NCBI GenBank assembly: GCA_021018995.1
Contig: CM037588.1
Coordinates: 78,527,765-78,591,764 of the forward strand
Origin: Chloranthus sessilifolius
Lineage: Eukaryota > Streptophyta > Magnoliopsida > Chloranthales > Chloranthaceae
Direction of reading: 5' to 3'
DNA length: 64,000 bases
How positions within the stretch are numbered: the first letter of the stretch is position 1; every line of letters begins with the position of its first letter. This document shows, piece by piece, positions 11,591-22,889 of this stretch. Position numbers and translations under genes: made by a program. A model generated the notes under the pieces. That model was not told the origin of the DNA, did not search any database, and worked only from the letters and a program-made list of their open reading frames with translations.

Positions 11591-12832
11591 CTGCTGTGGC
11601 CTTTGAGGTAAGGCCAACATCTGTTGTGGCTGCATATAATTGTCTTGTCTCTACCTCAAATTTGGGTGGTCTCTCCATTAGTAACCAGCATTTTGGTGCT
11701 GGTATCCATATGGCAATTTGTTGTAGTCACCAGATTGTTGCTGACCAAATGATTGGGCAGTAGCAGCCTGTTCCATCACGTACTCAGGGTATTGCCCTGC
11801 AGATGGGCACTCTTCCACTGTGTGTTGTGGAGATTGGCATATTAGACATGCCTCCATCACTTGTGCAGCCAATCTGGGCTGCACCACAGTCAAAAGTTTA
11901 TCAAACTTATCCAAAAGATTGGCCATCTGTATTCTCAGGTCATCATTTCCCTTAACTTCATACATCTTTCCTTTAGAGGTTTCCGCAAGCCCTAGCTTAG
12001 GAGAAGGCTCTTGAACAGTTCTAGATGAGGACATCTTCTGGAAAGTATTTTCACTGATAACCTCGAACAAGTCCCATGCCTCATCAGCTGTTTTATGCAT
12101 GTACGTTCCACCACAAGAGGCATCTACCATGTCTCTACTTTTCTCATCAATCCCATTATAGAAGCTCTGGACAAGCTGCCAGTCAGGGATCTTGTGGTGG
12201 GGACATTCTTTGAGCATCTCCTTAAATCTGTCCCAAGATTGGTTAAAATCCTCAGTTGGGGATTGGGCAAAAGCAAGTATGCCTTTCCTCAACTGGCTGG
12301 TTTTAGTCTCTGGGAAAAATTTGGTCAGAAATCTTGTCTGGAGGTCTTTCCACGAAGTGATGCTATTGTTTGGGAGAGTAGATAACTAGGTGCTGGCCCT
12401 ATCCTTTAGGGAGAAAGGAAAGAGCCTTAGCTTAGTGGCTTCTGGTTCCAAACCAGCAATGGAGAATGTTGTGCACAGGGCCAAGAATTGGTCAATGTGC
12501 TTGTAAGGGTGTTCCTTGCTAAGCCTATGGAAAGAGGGAAGCATTTGGATGATAGAGGTTTTAATCTCATAGTTTCCCTAAACATCTGGGAATTGAATGC
12601 TGAATGGAGAATTATAATCATCAGGACCATTCAATTCCTTCAATGTTATGGGTTGCTCTTCACCCATGGCTGCTGTCTCAATTTCAATATGGGGCTCGAC
12701 TGTGGTGTGTCTGTGCCTTCTCGGTCTTCTACCCCTTTCTATCTCAGGGTTAGGAGGCTTTAATGTGGGACTGAGAGGTCTCCTTCCTAACATGCACACA
12801 CACCAATAGCAAGGAGGACTACTTGCAGACAC
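11590..12832 (-). pseudogene. E1 gag
   Basis: Minus-strand pieces code for a plant Ty3/gypsy (retrotransposon gag) capsid domain. A start-like MGEEQPITLKELN lies near 12670. The core reads W.RFKEMLKECPHHKIPDWQLVQSFYNGID, then DASCGGTYMHKTADEAWDLFE. A single zinc knuckle follows, CLICQSPQHTVEEC (CX2CX4HX4C), then a Gln/Tyr-rich end. E2 and E3 carry closely related gags at 22890-23848 and 42690-43809. Gag forms the particle that packages the RNA. It is broken. Confidence 0.88.
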
Positions 12833-13090
12833 ATTGCACCTAACAAAATTACAACTATCCTAATCAACTGCTATGGAATTTTCAAAGGAGAAATAGACTG
12901 AGGTTTTGAGGTTTAGAGAAGTGCAAACAGAGGTAGCTAGACTCCTAGTGTAATTCTACTCTCCTTCTCTGCTACTGTCCAGATCTGTAAGAAAAATTCC
13001 AAATGTAAATCAGCAGTATCAATTATTCACAAGCACAACTACCAAAGAATAAAGAATACAAAAATCTAGGGTCTAATAATAGATCAAGAG
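12833..13090 (-). other. E1 5' leader
   Basis: Untranslated sequence between the primer site and gag. It is AT-rich with no gene. Confidence 0.6.
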
Positions 13091-13108
13091 TCCCCGAAAG
13101 TGGCGCCA
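13091..13108 (-). promoter_or_regulatory. E1 primer-binding site, tRNA-Asp type
   Basis: The minus strand reads TGGCGCCACTTTCGGGGA, matching 14 of 18 bases of the Athila/Tat tRNA-Asp site (TGGCGCCGTTGCCGGGGA). It begins six bases after the LTR end. Confidence 0.85.
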
Positions 13109-13912
13109 AAAACTTGTTAGGATATTTTTAAGTGCTTGCTACTGCCTTTATTGGAGACAGTGATAAGAATGGGGTTAGTGAAAATGAATCAAAGGTGGAT
13201 TGAAAACTACAGAGCAGCAAGTCTAAAAATACACAGTCCTTCAAGATACAGGGCCTGTTGTAGCAAGTTTTGATAAGTAAGAGTTTGTCCCACAGGAAAA
13301 GTTGATCTAAAGCTCCAAGGGAGATATCTTTAGTAGGCCCTCTAGATCTAGCTACAGATCTGGCAATCCTAAATGGAAGGGGATTTATGGTCACTATAGT
13401 CTAAATCCTAAGGTAACTTAATGCCTAAACTACAGAAAGGGTTGAGAAGAGTGATGGAGTGTGAGAAAATAATTATAAAAGGCTGAGAAGTATACTATTA
13501 GGTACAGATCTGATGGGTCTTATAACTCAGACTCAGATCTGCTGCTATAGAAATCCTGTCCAATGGCTACATTATCACCAAAGAGGAGAAAGAATCCAAC
13601 TCACCACCCCTATGCCATGACCCAATCCCTTATGGCTATAACATGTCCACTTGCAAGGAGCCTTGCACAGAACAACTCACAAAACACCAATCCCATACAT
13701 GCAATAGATCCTATTACAAAACTCCATTAAAACTATACCAAATAATCATACAAAGGCATAGCCAGCAAGTGTTGGACTATGGAGAGAAGGAAAAAGGAAA
13801 AAGAAAACTCCTAAACCCTAACCTTAGCCTACTGTAATTCTACAGTGGTTTCAAGAAGAAAGAGTACAGAAGTGAAGTTCAAAAAGTCCCCTAAACCTAA
13901 GCTAGGCTTAGG

Positions 13913-13922
13913 CTTATATAGC
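13913..13922 (-). promoter_or_regulatory. TATA box in the E1 LTR
   Basis: The minus strand reads GCTATATAAG, about 230 bases downstream of the motif array. It is the likely element promoter. Confidence 0.65.
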
Positions 13923-14149
13923 AGTTGGCTCTCTCTGAATTAGGGTTAGGAAAATCCTAATTTCATAAATGCAATTGCAGCCCATTCTTGTCCCTTGGAT
14001 ACCTTGGGGCGTGTGCACAAAGATTGGAGCATTAGAGTGCGTGCCCTAATTATTGGAAGTTCCCAGATTGCCCCTACAGAAGTAGGGGGAAGTTAAGAAC
14101 CCGAGCCTCGCTAGGTAGAAAGGCTTTTCAGGTCTTATCATGTGATAGA

Positions 14150-14690
14150 ATTGGTGCCGCGGGGTTGCTTTGACTTGAAGCTCTTGCAGTCACAGGGTTG
14201 GTACTTTGGTCATCGCGAGAATGCTCTGGTCATCGCAGGATTGGTCTTTCCATTTGAATGGCGCGAGAATTACGCATGCAATTCGTTCCTTGATGAATCC
14301 CACGGTGATCCTCGAGAAGAAAATAATGTATATGGGAGTCTGGATCGCACGAGCAGTTCCTTGAAAGTTTGTATCCTGTGGCAACTACGCGACAGCTGCG
14401 TGCAGGAATGCCTGGAGCTCTCTCTATTCAGTGAATTGCGCGAAGGTTGAAGACTCATCTCTTGAGCTGTGCGAGACTGCGCGAGTGCTTAAGACTGAAC
14501 CTCGCGAGAACTACGCGACGTATGCTTTTTACTCCCTGCTGACATCCATCTGCATGTGAACAGCGCGAGGACTGCGTGACCAGTTGGTGTGCTCCCTTCA
14601 GAAGCCCGCAACAACTGTGCGACGCATTCTTTTGGGTTTAATTGAGCCCTGCAATATCTGCGCGAGGCATTCTTCTTGATATTTTTCTGC
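14150..14690 (-). repeat. E1 LTR array of CGCG words
   Basis: Some fifteen degenerate copies of words built on GCGCGAG, TCGCGAGA and GCGACAG are spread through the U3 part of the LTR. The core CTCGCGAG is palindromic. The same words occur in the internal array at 6330-6865. Confidence 0.8.
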
Positions 14691-14911
14691 TTTGCTGTGC
14701 CTATGCTGCAGCCAACTCTCTGTCTGGGTTCAACCTCCTTTCTTCTGAGGAACTTCTGGGGCAATAGTAGGCTTCTTGGCATGGTTAGGGGCTTATTTGT
14801 AGCTTCTACTTATTACCTAATGGATAGACTTAAAACACAATTATTAAATGATTCAGGGTCTAACAGAGATTAAGTTAAGGGGTGAAAAGTGATACTTTTC
14901 AAGTCTTAACA

Positions 14912-16042
14912 GTCCAGGCCATGGGCCCTTGGTGTCTGGGTTTGGGCTTGGGGTATGTGGGTCTGATCCGTTGGGTTTTGGAGGGTGTGGGCCATGGGCC
15001 ATTGGTGAGTTTGGGCCATGGGCCCTTGATTAGTTTGCGCCATGGGCCCTTGGTGGGTTTGGGAAATGGGCCCTTGGTATGTGTGGGTGGTTAGGTTTTG
15101 GGCCAATGGGCCTTGGGGCATGTGGAAAGTAGGGATTTGGGTCAATGGGCCTTGGGTCATGTGGGAAATGGAGGCTTGGGCCAATGGGCCTGGGGCATGT
15201 AGGAAATGGGGGTTTGGATGGTGTGGATGATGGGGGGTTGATGAGGGTCATGGGGGAGTGAGGCATGGAGATTGGCTAGGGTATGGGATGGGTTCATGGA
15301 TATGGGGTGTGGAGGAAGGAGGCATTTTGGGAAGCCTTCCACATGGAGTAGGCTTGGAACATCTCCTCCATCATGGTCATGGAAGGAGGGTCGGATGGAG
15401 ATGGTGGATTTATGGGGTGACAAGATGTACATGGGGTGGATGTGGTGGGTAAATTGGGCATGGTCCTGGTAAAATCGGGCATGACCCGGGTAACGGATGG
15501 GATATGGGGTGGATTGGAGGGATGAAGTAGGGCATTGGCAAAGGGGGATGGGATGGGAATGTTTAGAGATGATGAAGGGTAAAGTGTGGGTGTTTGGGAA
15601 AAACCGGGCATGGCCCCGATAAAAATGGGCATGACCTAGGTAGATGGGAGGATTTGTGGGGGGTTGGATAAGGTGAAGGCAACATAGGTGAATGAGGGTG
15701 GATCGAGTCTATATGGGGAAGATGGAAAATGGGGCATGGATGTGGATGGGGAAAATTGGGTTGGGTTTTGTGTGGATGTGGATGGGAAATGTGTTGGATT
15801 TGGTATGGATATGGGAGGGAAAATGGGCATGATTTGGTCAAAAGATGGGGAATGGGGGGTTGATTTTGGATATTTTGGGAAGTGGTAGTTGGGAAAATGG
15901 GGGTACCAAAGGACTCGGTAATTGTAAAAGGTGATTGGGTGAGGGGGATGGTGGAAAAAATTTCTCTCGAATGGGAGTGGGTTGGAGAATATGGCGGGGA
16001 TGAGTCAGGATCGGCGTAAGCCGGGTCCACTACCCACGTCAT
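14912..16042 (-). pseudogene. N1 gag-like 5' coding region, Pro/His/Ser-rich
   Basis: From about 16042 the minus strand codes for MTWVVDPAYADPDSSPPYSP and then very Pro/His/Ser/Thr-rich sequence. Toward 14912 it contains tandem copies of a peptide like QGPMAQTH. Composition is strongly skewed: the plus strand is G-rich throughout. Low-complexity N-terminal gag extensions occur in Tat-lineage elements, so I call it gag by position (after primer site and leader), not by a recognised domain. It is broken. Confidence 0.55.
14920..15195 (-). repeat. Coding minisatellite in N1
   Basis: About eight tandem units of roughly 30 to 45 bases share GGGCCATGGGCCCTTGG. On the minus strand they encode repeated QGPMAQT-like octapeptides. 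The GGGCC-AT-GGGCC core is close to palindromic. Confidence 0.75.
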
Positions 16043-17048
16043 TATTTGTTGATAGGTTGGGTATGAGTGCCTTGGATAAGGCCGAAAAAATTTCCTCCTT
16101 CTTCCCCTATGGGATGATGGAGGGTAAGATGATGCCGTTATGCTGGCACCACAAAGACTCTAGGTTTTAGGTTTTTTTATTTTTAATTTTTTTGGAAAGA
16201 TTTTTTTTATAAAAATAAAGGTTCCGAGGCCTTGGAATTTCCTTCTCGGGTGGCTTTCATACCCTAATTTAGGACCCGCGGTGACGATTTTGAAGTACTT
16301 AAGAAGAATCAAAGGAAGACATTTGATCTATTAAAGGCACAAAAATTGAGGCAAACAACCCGATCCCTCGAAATGAGTCAAAAAGAAGTTACATTCTTTT
16401 GATCGACGGGAGCGTATTGAGTGTCGAAGATGGCGGGGCCCAATCAGAGGCACTAAGACACTAATTGGGGGACTCGAGATGTGGAAAAGGCATAAATCCG
16501 AACTGCAGTTGCTCAGAACTATACTGGTGCAACTAATACATGCGCTAGGTCAAAAATCCCAGATTTAAAGCTAGCGCAACTATTAGTTGTGCCAGTGTAC
16601 TGTTGGGGCATTTTGCATTGGTGCAACTAATAGTTGCAACAGAGCAATTTGGCTCTCCAGTTTGTTTGACAGCATCAACTTTAGCTCGGAATTGGTCTCC
16701 AAACTGGTTTTTTGTGAAAGCTGGGCTTTCGAGAACTGACTGATTTTGTAGTGAACTGTTCTCTCCTCATCGAACCTTAGGGTTTGAGTCCGGTATAACT
16801 CGCTAGTGCTCTCCCCAAGGGTTTTAAGCTTTATAGGAATGGGAACCCACCCGATATACCTCCAATTCAAGCGCCTTCTCAGATACTAAGTGGGCTGGGA
16901 CTTTTCTGGATCATCACCACTAGGGGCTGCCGCCATACTAAGACCCGGGTGGTTGTATGTGTGCCTAAACCCAACCCTTTAAAAATCTACCCCGTAAAAA
17001 CAAATTGATTAAGTTTCCTATCTTGGTTACAGCGATGCGCTCGCTAAC
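16043..17048 (-). other. N1 5' leader
   Basis: About 1 kb lies between the primer site and gag. It carries at 16525-16640 three copies of the same inverted-repeat word as the N1 LTR. An open frame at 16583-16870 overlaps these and has no recognisable domain. Confidence 0.5.
16525..16640. repeat. N1 leader copies of the GCAACTATTAGTTGC word
   Basis: Near 16528, 16574 and 16621 the text reads GTGCAACTAATA, GCGCAACTATTAGTTGTGCC and GTGCAACTAATAGTTGC. These match the words at 18006-18130 in the LTR. Confidence 0.75.
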
Positions 17049-17066
17049 TAAAATATAGAGTCGCCA
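17049..17066 (-). promoter_or_regulatory. N1 primer-binding site
   Basis: The minus strand reads TGGCGACTC followed by TATATTTTA. TGGCGACTC is the start of the site used by Ogre and related Tat elements (tRNA-Arg type, from memory); the 3' half does not match it. Confidence 0.5.
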
Positions 17067-17716
17067 TCCAAAGCTTTTGGTGTCCCGGGAAACCTATATC
17101 ATTGTTATAAGCACTAAAGTGCCACAAATATGACTTTGAATCTGGTCCACACTAAGGATTCTTGGGTAGGGGCTTCCGTTATTGATTGGGAAGGTGTTAG
17201 GCACCCAATCAACCTGCTTAACGCGGTCTCTACTAATGGCCACAACAAAAATAAAATGAAACTAACACAAAGGTTTTCTTCTTTCCCAAAGGGCCCTAAA
17301 ATCCTATTTGTGCCCCTCCATCCCTACAGAAAAGTCAACGGCGTAATGGCACAAATGTGAGGATGGGAGAAGAACTAAAAGAGATAGGAGAAGAAAGGAG
17401 AGAGCCGGAGCCCTTGGGCCCTTGTTTCACCGTTGGAGAGCCTTGAGTAGGCTTGCCTTGATGAGCTCTAAATGACTTGTGTGATGAGAAATAGGGTTCT
17501 AAATCCTAGGGCTTGATGGCTAGGAGGTATAGAAGGAAGGAAAAGGGGTAGCACATACATAAACTAAGGTTTTTAGATGAAGGATAAGGCTTAGAAGAAA
17601 GTTGGGAAATCTAGAATTCGTGTGAAAAAATCACCAAAGGGAGAAAGATCTTCTCACTCTAAGCTCTTTCTCTCTTAAGCAAATTTTCCAACTTTTAATC
17701 CAAGGGGAGGGGGGTT

Positions 17717-17726
17717 CTATTTATAG
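17717..17726 (-). promoter_or_regulatory. TATA box in the N1 LTR
   Basis: CTATAAATAG on the minus strand, about 280 bases downstream of the word cluster. Confidence 0.6.
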
Positions 17727-18005
17727 GAAAAGGGTAGGTTAGGAGGCTGCTTAGATGCTAATTAGGGTTAGCAATTAGGTAATCTCTAATCTAAGGTTTC
17801 CTAGGACTTTGAGAGCATGGAGATGTGTGGGAATGGTTTTAATGATAGATGATAGGTTAGTGTTTCAAATCACTAAAGGGTTATAAATAGGCATTAAAAG
17901 GGTGCCACAGAACTATCAAAATACACTCCAAAGATCAAGATGGCCAACAAGTCAAACCCCAATCACAAATTTTAGGGTAAAAACCAGAGGCTACTGTTCA
18001 TAAGC

Positions 18006-18130
18006 CTGGCACAACTATTAGTTACACCAGGCACATGCACAATAAAATAGTGCATGCATAGTGCTAGGAAGTTGGCTCCCCAAAGTGGGGTCCACGCTTT
18101 GGAGTGGCACAACTATTAGTTGCGCCAAAT
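18006..18130. repeat. N1 LTR word cluster, GCAACTATTAGTTGC type
   Basis: Two near-perfect inverted repeats sit near 18008 and 18105 (arms of 10-11 bases around one central base), with CCCCAAAGTGGGG and TGCATGCA between. The same word recurs in the N1 leader. Confidence 0.75.
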
Positions 18131-18661
18131 CCCTAAGGGGACTTTCCCAAAATTATAGTTTGGCCCCTCAGGTTTGGGCCACCATATCTTTGCGTACACA
18201 GCCCCGACTGGGGTGATGATTGGCCCGTTGGAAAGCTGACGACTTCTACTTTTCAATGGTATGAGGTTCGATCATAGCAGAAGGCCGTGGCTAGTATCAA
18301 TGCACCACTCTTCATCCATTTCCCGGGAAGGTTAGATTTTAGGTTCGAAAGGGGCTCTAGGGGTTGGGATTGGTTTCTAAGGGTTCGAGAAGGTTCCTAA
18401 GGAAATTAGGATAATTCTTAAGGGTTTGAAAAGGGGTCCTAAGGATTTTATGCATGTCATCAAAAGCTCGGAGGTATGCCTCTCTCGAAATGTGTCTCGA
18501 TCGGGCCTTGGGCAAAATTTGGGTGTCTATACTAAGACACAAAATACCTAAAATAGAAAATAAAGATAAAGAGAAAAAAATCAGACTCGAAAAACAGCTG
18601 TACTTATTCAAACCCTACAAAGCATAAAAACAAAACTTAGTTTACTATACTAGATCAAAAC

Positions 18662-18679
18662 TCTCCAACAGCGGCGCCA
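18662..18679 (-). promoter_or_regulatory. E2 primer-binding site, tRNA-Asp type
   Basis: The minus strand reads TGGCGCCGCTGTTGGAGA, 14 of 18 matches to the tRNA-Asp site, six bases from the LTR. Confidence 0.85.
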
Positions 18680-19199
18680 AAAACTTGTTGGATTTATTTG
18701 GTTGTGCTAATTTTATTAGTCTGAAAATAGATGTGGAAAAAATCACACATAAAAAATAAAATAAATCAAAATCAAAAGATGGAATAAACACAGAAAAGCA
18801 CAAAACTAAAACCCAGAGACCTGTAAGAATCCAGGGTCTATTGTAGCAAGTTTTACGAAGTAAGAGTTTGTCCCGGTATTGATCTGAAACCACAAGGATC
18901 GTATAGTAACCTCTAGATCTAGCTACAGATCTGGCAACTCTAAACCTAAAGGTAAAGATAGGAAGTCTAGGTGTCACAAAAAATAACCTAAAACTAAGAA
19001 AAATAGAAGTAAAAACTATAGCTAAAAGGAAGGGGAAAAGAAGATGGATGTGGTGTGAGAAAATAAAGTAAAATGATGAAGAGGTAGATAGCTAAGGTTA
19101 AACTAGTTATGCAACTCAGATCTAGGAATGGAAGTGCAGTAATCCTTCACTTGGCTATAAGCACAAGTTCAAGGTATAAGAATCTAAATCAACCCATGC

Positions 19200-19760
19200 C
19201 TTTTTGACTGCTCTTAAGGCTATAATCTATCCACGTAAATGGTCACAGACTATCCAATAGAGATGGTTTAATCCCATTAATTAACTCAAAAATCTGACTC
19301 AACCCAAAAGAATAGATTGATCTTAAGGCTATAATCTGTCCACTTAAATGGCCACAAACTATCCAATAGATTTTCTCCATTCAATGAATTAAATCAACAT
19401 ATGAAAACCATTACAGACACTATGTTTGTAAGGCTACAACCTCATGCATTCATAGGAGCAAACAGATCTAGGAAACTAGGTGGAAACCACAAGGAATCTC
19501 AGGCTGAATGGGGACTTAAGCTCAGCTGGTCATTGCTATAAAAGGCTTGCAATGACCCATCTCACAAGTCTGCAATCACTACAAAACTTAGATCTAACCT
19601 CTGATAATGGTGATGCAAAACAGAGGAGAGTTGGGCTCTGCACAATCTCTCACAAGGCTACAAGCCTAAGTGCAAAGGATAAGAATCCATCTCAGATTTT
19701 TGAGGAAGACCTTCCTTAAGGTTATAGTCTGTCCATTAAAATGGTCACAGACTATCCTAG
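19200..19760. repeat. Three degenerate hairpin repeats in the E2 R/U5 part
   Basis: Each copy follows the plan 'aaggctataatctgtccac' then 'atggtcacagactatcc'. The copy at 19722 forms a perfect 9-base stem, ATAGTCTGT with ACAGACTAT. E3 has the same structure with a different stem sequence. Confidence 0.7.
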
Positions 19761-20165
19761 AGGCTACCTTCCACACAAATGATGAGACAGAACAGGAAAA
19801 CTACTGCTGCCACCATGGTTGCAAGGCTAAAAGCTTAGGCAACTATGGGAGCATCAAATCTATAGAGATCTGTGAGGAAAACACATGTAAAATACAAATT
19901 TAATGGAGCTTTAAACATGACACTTCATTGATTAAAAAGGGAACTTACAATGAGGACCCTTAAGGCAGTAGCCAGTGTATGCTTAAACAAAACCCATTGT
20001 ATTATATGAAATAAAACTTAGCTATTACATAGAACCTAGCCCAACATTGCTCCTGTGCTAGGGCAAAAAGAATAGGGAAAAAGAAAGGAGAAAATAAAAT
20101 CCTAACCCTAAAAGAAAACCTAATTTGAGCCAGCTATCCTGGTTATTTTACAAGGCAAAATATAG

Positions 20166-20179
20166 CTCTATATATATAC
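20166..20179 (-). promoter_or_regulatory. TATA box in the E2 LTR
   Basis: The minus strand reads GTATATATATAGAG, about 165 bases downstream of the word array. Confidence 0.55.
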
Positions 20180-20339
20180 AATCCATAACAGCAGCTATAT
20201 GCAATAGCCAATCAGAAAATAACATGTGTGGGGTTAATTTCGTGGCCCATCTGTGGCCCTTGGATGCTTTGGGAAATGTGGGACATTGGGATACGTACCC
20301 TAGAAGGTGTGAAATACCCAAAATATCCTTGGGTACTGA

Positions 20340-20690
20340 AATAGGCTGCTGGAATTCGTGCCTCGCGTAGATGATAGCTTCAGGTATGCACCTCGCTAGG
20401 TTCTCGCTGGGCTGAAATACTTCAGGCATGCACCTCGCTAGGTTCTCGCTGGGTTCTTGTTGGCTTCTCGCTAGGTTGAAATGCTTCAGGCATGCACCTC
20501 ACTAGGTTCTTGCTGGGTTGAAATCTTTCAGGCATGCACCTCGCTAGCTTCTCGCTAGGTTGGCTTAGCCAGCACAACGCAGCAGAGTAGCCAGTGCAGC
20601 GCAATAACTAGCGTAGCGAACAACCAATGCAACACAGTAGCCAACGCAGCGCAGCGCAGCGGCCAACACAACGCAATGCAACAACCAACT
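20340..20690 (-). repeat. E2 LTR word array, CTCGCTAGGTT type
   Basis: At least six copies of CCTCGCTAGGTTCTCGCTGG-like phrases are linked by 'cttcaggcatgca', then a run of CAACGCAGCGCAGC words. The array occupies the same place in the LTR as the CGCG array of E1 and the CTATCGATAGG array of E3. Confidence 0.8.
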
Positions 20691-21119
20691 CTATGGACTG
20701 CTCGAGTGTGCTTTTGAGGCTGCTACACAGCTGCAAGAGAGTGTGAGCTGCTCAAGAGTTTGCTATTTGAAGGCACAAAGCTGCTCAACAATGGATTTCA
20801 GATTTTGCAGTTTGTATAGTTCATAGCAGTAGCACTCCACTGTGCTTTGGGTCTCCCCCAATAAGCCTTCTAGGACCCCCTAAGCATGCTAAAATTGCCC
20901 CAATGGTGTGAACCACTTTAGTACATTCAATATAACTCCATCAACTCCACAGCATAGCATAAAATTCATTCTTCTTGGCTTGAAAATGAAGGATTGCAAC
21001 ACTAAAGCTATATTTACCTGTTATCTACAAAACACACTTAAAACACATTATTAATCAGCTCAAGGGTCCATTAAAGGTCAGGTTAAGGGATGAAAAGTAG
21101 TACTTTTCAGAGATTAACA

Positions 21120-21131
21120 CACCCTCAAACC
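21120..21131 (-). promoter_or_regulatory. E2 polypurine tract
   Basis: The minus strand reads GGTTTGAGGGTG directly before the LTR start. Confidence 0.75.
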
Positions 21132-22889
21132 TAATCTTTGCTAGTCTCTGAGCAAGGAAAAATTAAAACAACTACTCTAAAAATTTAAATGCCACTTTTG
21201 TAGGGAGCACAGATGCATTTAGCTTACGCATCAAGCCTTTCAAACCCGTAGGTGATCCCTAGTGGAGGAGTGAAGCCTCGTGAGGGTTTTCAGTGTAGAT
21301 ACCCACAAACTTTACCAATAAAATAGTTAAATATATTGCATCAATGACAAAACAAAATTTAATGAATTAAGCTTCACTTCGCACCCATTCTTTAACAAGC
21401 AAAGGAAATTACAGCAGTAATGCATGCTATTAAAACTCAACATCAGCATGTAATGCATCACCACCATTCAACTCACATCAGAATTACATTATGCATAAAT
21501 CAGCACTAAGTTCACTAGTGATTCAAAAACCAGGTATATATACAACCCCAATGACATTAAAATTCAGACCCAATTCTTATCGGGGCTATCTCTCAAAATG
21601 AAAACATAAGGGTGTTCACATTCTCAACGGCTCAAGATCAGTCACAGTCCCCAATTGGGACTGCAAGCATGAGCATGTGCATTACATCTAAGTTCTAATA
21701 TCCTTAAGTATTTTTACCATAGATTAGACAATTCCTCATCTCTACATGACAACTCATTTCACTTAGGATCATCAAGGTCTTTAGTGAGTTGTAATGTGGC
21801 TTATAGGTGAGGTTTATAAAGAATGAAGGGGGGGGTAGAATGGATCAAAATTGAGAAATCAACAAGTTAAGGAGTGATTCATGGCTTCACAACCTTCATT
21901 TCAGTACAACTTCATACTCCTTGATATTTTTCAGAGTTAAAGTAGCCAGCTTTTTGTCCTTCTAATTTCTAGATGAAGTAGTTCTCTTGACTTCTCTTCT
22001 ATATTTTTTTTCTTTTATATATATTAATTTTTTATTTTTTTTCGGCAATGGATTGCCACACGTAGCCACTGCTACACTGTCATTTTTTAGTTACTTTTTC
22101 TTCTCCTTCTACCAAATGTTGAACCCAACCTACCTATCTTCAACTTCTACTCCTTTACCTCTTGAGATCTCAGAGTGAGGGTAAGGTTGAATCAGGTCCA
22201 ATAAGGTATAGGTGCAAGTACTCCGGTGTTTGTCAAAGGAAAATAGGATTTAAAGGCTCAAAGAGTGTAAGTAAAGGGTAGGAAAATTTAAGCTCAAACA
22301 GTCCAATTGAAGGCCTTAATTCATTTCCTTAGTGTCATGAGTGCTGGCAATCTGTTTTGATTTGGAGGTGCTTAACTTCTAGTGAAAAGTATTTGAATTA
22401 ATTAGTCCTTAGAGTAAAAAAAATGCCAAAACACTCTTAAAAAGAATTGGATAGGCCTAAATCTCATTGTCTATGGTCCTCATATTACTCATGGGGTGTA
22501 TTTCTACCTTTTTCTTTCCTCTCTAGTTCACTATGTGCTAACTGAAAAAATTTCTGATACTAGTTTCATGATGGTGGTAAAATTTTTAAAGAAGTTCAGT
22601 TTTAAAAGTCTGCAAAATTTTTAAATTTTCACAAGTTTCCTCATTTTCGGGTTAGGTGGGAATTGACTTTATTCATTCCAATTAGACCACACACTGTTGC
22701 ACTAGAGTTAACCATTCCATTGGCTGGCCTACTCTGCCACACTCCCAAACCTAAGTTAAACAGTGTCCTCACTGTTTCATGCAACATGTGTATAGGGACA
22801 ACAGGGTAAACAACAGACAGACACCCTAAATTACAGCAGATTTTTTTTTTTTTTATAGTTTTTTTTTTTTTTTTTTTTTTTCAGTTGGG
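21132..22889 (-). other. E2 3' untranslated region with poly-T joint
   Basis: It aligns by eye with 76-1760 of E1. It ends in T runs (22841-22881) where the sequence jumps into gag. There is no gene. The open frame at 21987-22178 on the plus strand is a shadow of T-rich sequence. Confidence 0.7.

Larger units (their letters stand above)
1..14911 (-). mobile_element. E1: Athila-like Ty3/gypsy LTR retrotransposon, broken
   Basis: Read on the minus strand, the order is 5' LTR (13115-14911), primer site, gag, protease, RT/RNase H, integrase, a spacer with a motif array, an extra coding region, a long untranslated stretch, polypurine tract and 3' LTR. Only 63 bases of the 3' LTR lie in the window. 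The RT and gag wording and the DLG protease site place it in the Athila lineage. The coding part is broken, with roughly ten breaks by eye. The 63 comparable LTR bases differ at about five positions, which suggests an old insertion, but the sample is tiny. It sits inside N1: the base after 14911 is N1 gag sequence. The left target duplicate lies outside the window, so the insertion duplication (expected GTCCA) cannot be confirmed. Confidence 0.9.
13115..14911 (-). repeat. E1 5' LTR (about 1.8 kb)
   Basis: The minus strand starts TGTTAAGACT and ends CCTAACA. The first 30 bases hold an inverted repeat (GAAAAGT / ACTTTTC) shared with E2 and E3. A motif array lies at 14150-14690, a TATA box at 13913-13922, and the R/U5 side carries the 'gcaagttttgataagtaaga' phrase also seen in E2 and E3. 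Only the ends are shared with E2 and E3; the middle is family-specific. Confidence 0.9.
14912..18531 (-). mobile_element. N1: 5' part of a Tat/Ogre-like LTR retrotransposon
   Basis: Read on the minus strand from 18531: an LTR of about 1.45 kb opening TATAGACACCC, a primer site, a leader of about 1 kb and the start of a Pro/His-rich gag, which is cut at 14912 by E1. The opening and the TGGCGACTC primer site are of the Tat/Ogre kind. The remainder should lie to the left of the window, beyond E1. N1 itself sits in the 5' leader of an E2-type element. It is broken. Confidence 0.75.
17078..18531 (-). repeat. N1 5' LTR
   Basis: The minus strand opens TATAGACACCC and ends near GGGACACCA. It contains the word cluster at 18006-18130 and a TATA box CTATAAATAG at 17717-17726. 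The inner boundary is uncertain by about 12 bases. Confidence 0.65.
18686..21119 (-). repeat. E2 LTR (about 2.4 kb)
   Basis: The minus strand starts TGTTAATCTC and ends AATCCAACA. It shares its first 40 bases and its U5 end phrases with E1 and E3. It contains the word array (20340-20690), a TATA box (20166-20179) and three hairpin repeats (19205-19245, 19320-19360, 19718-19757). Confidence 0.88.

Noticed and set aside
13091-13108. tRNA gene fragment
   Set aside because: Only the 18 bases of a primer site are present, in the right place relative to the LTR; no cloverleaf can be drawn.
22841-22881. Poly-T run as the tail of a LINE or SINE on the minus strand
   Set aside because: There is no non-LTR coding or tRNA/5S-like head next to it, and it sits at the joint of the E2 3' region and gag.
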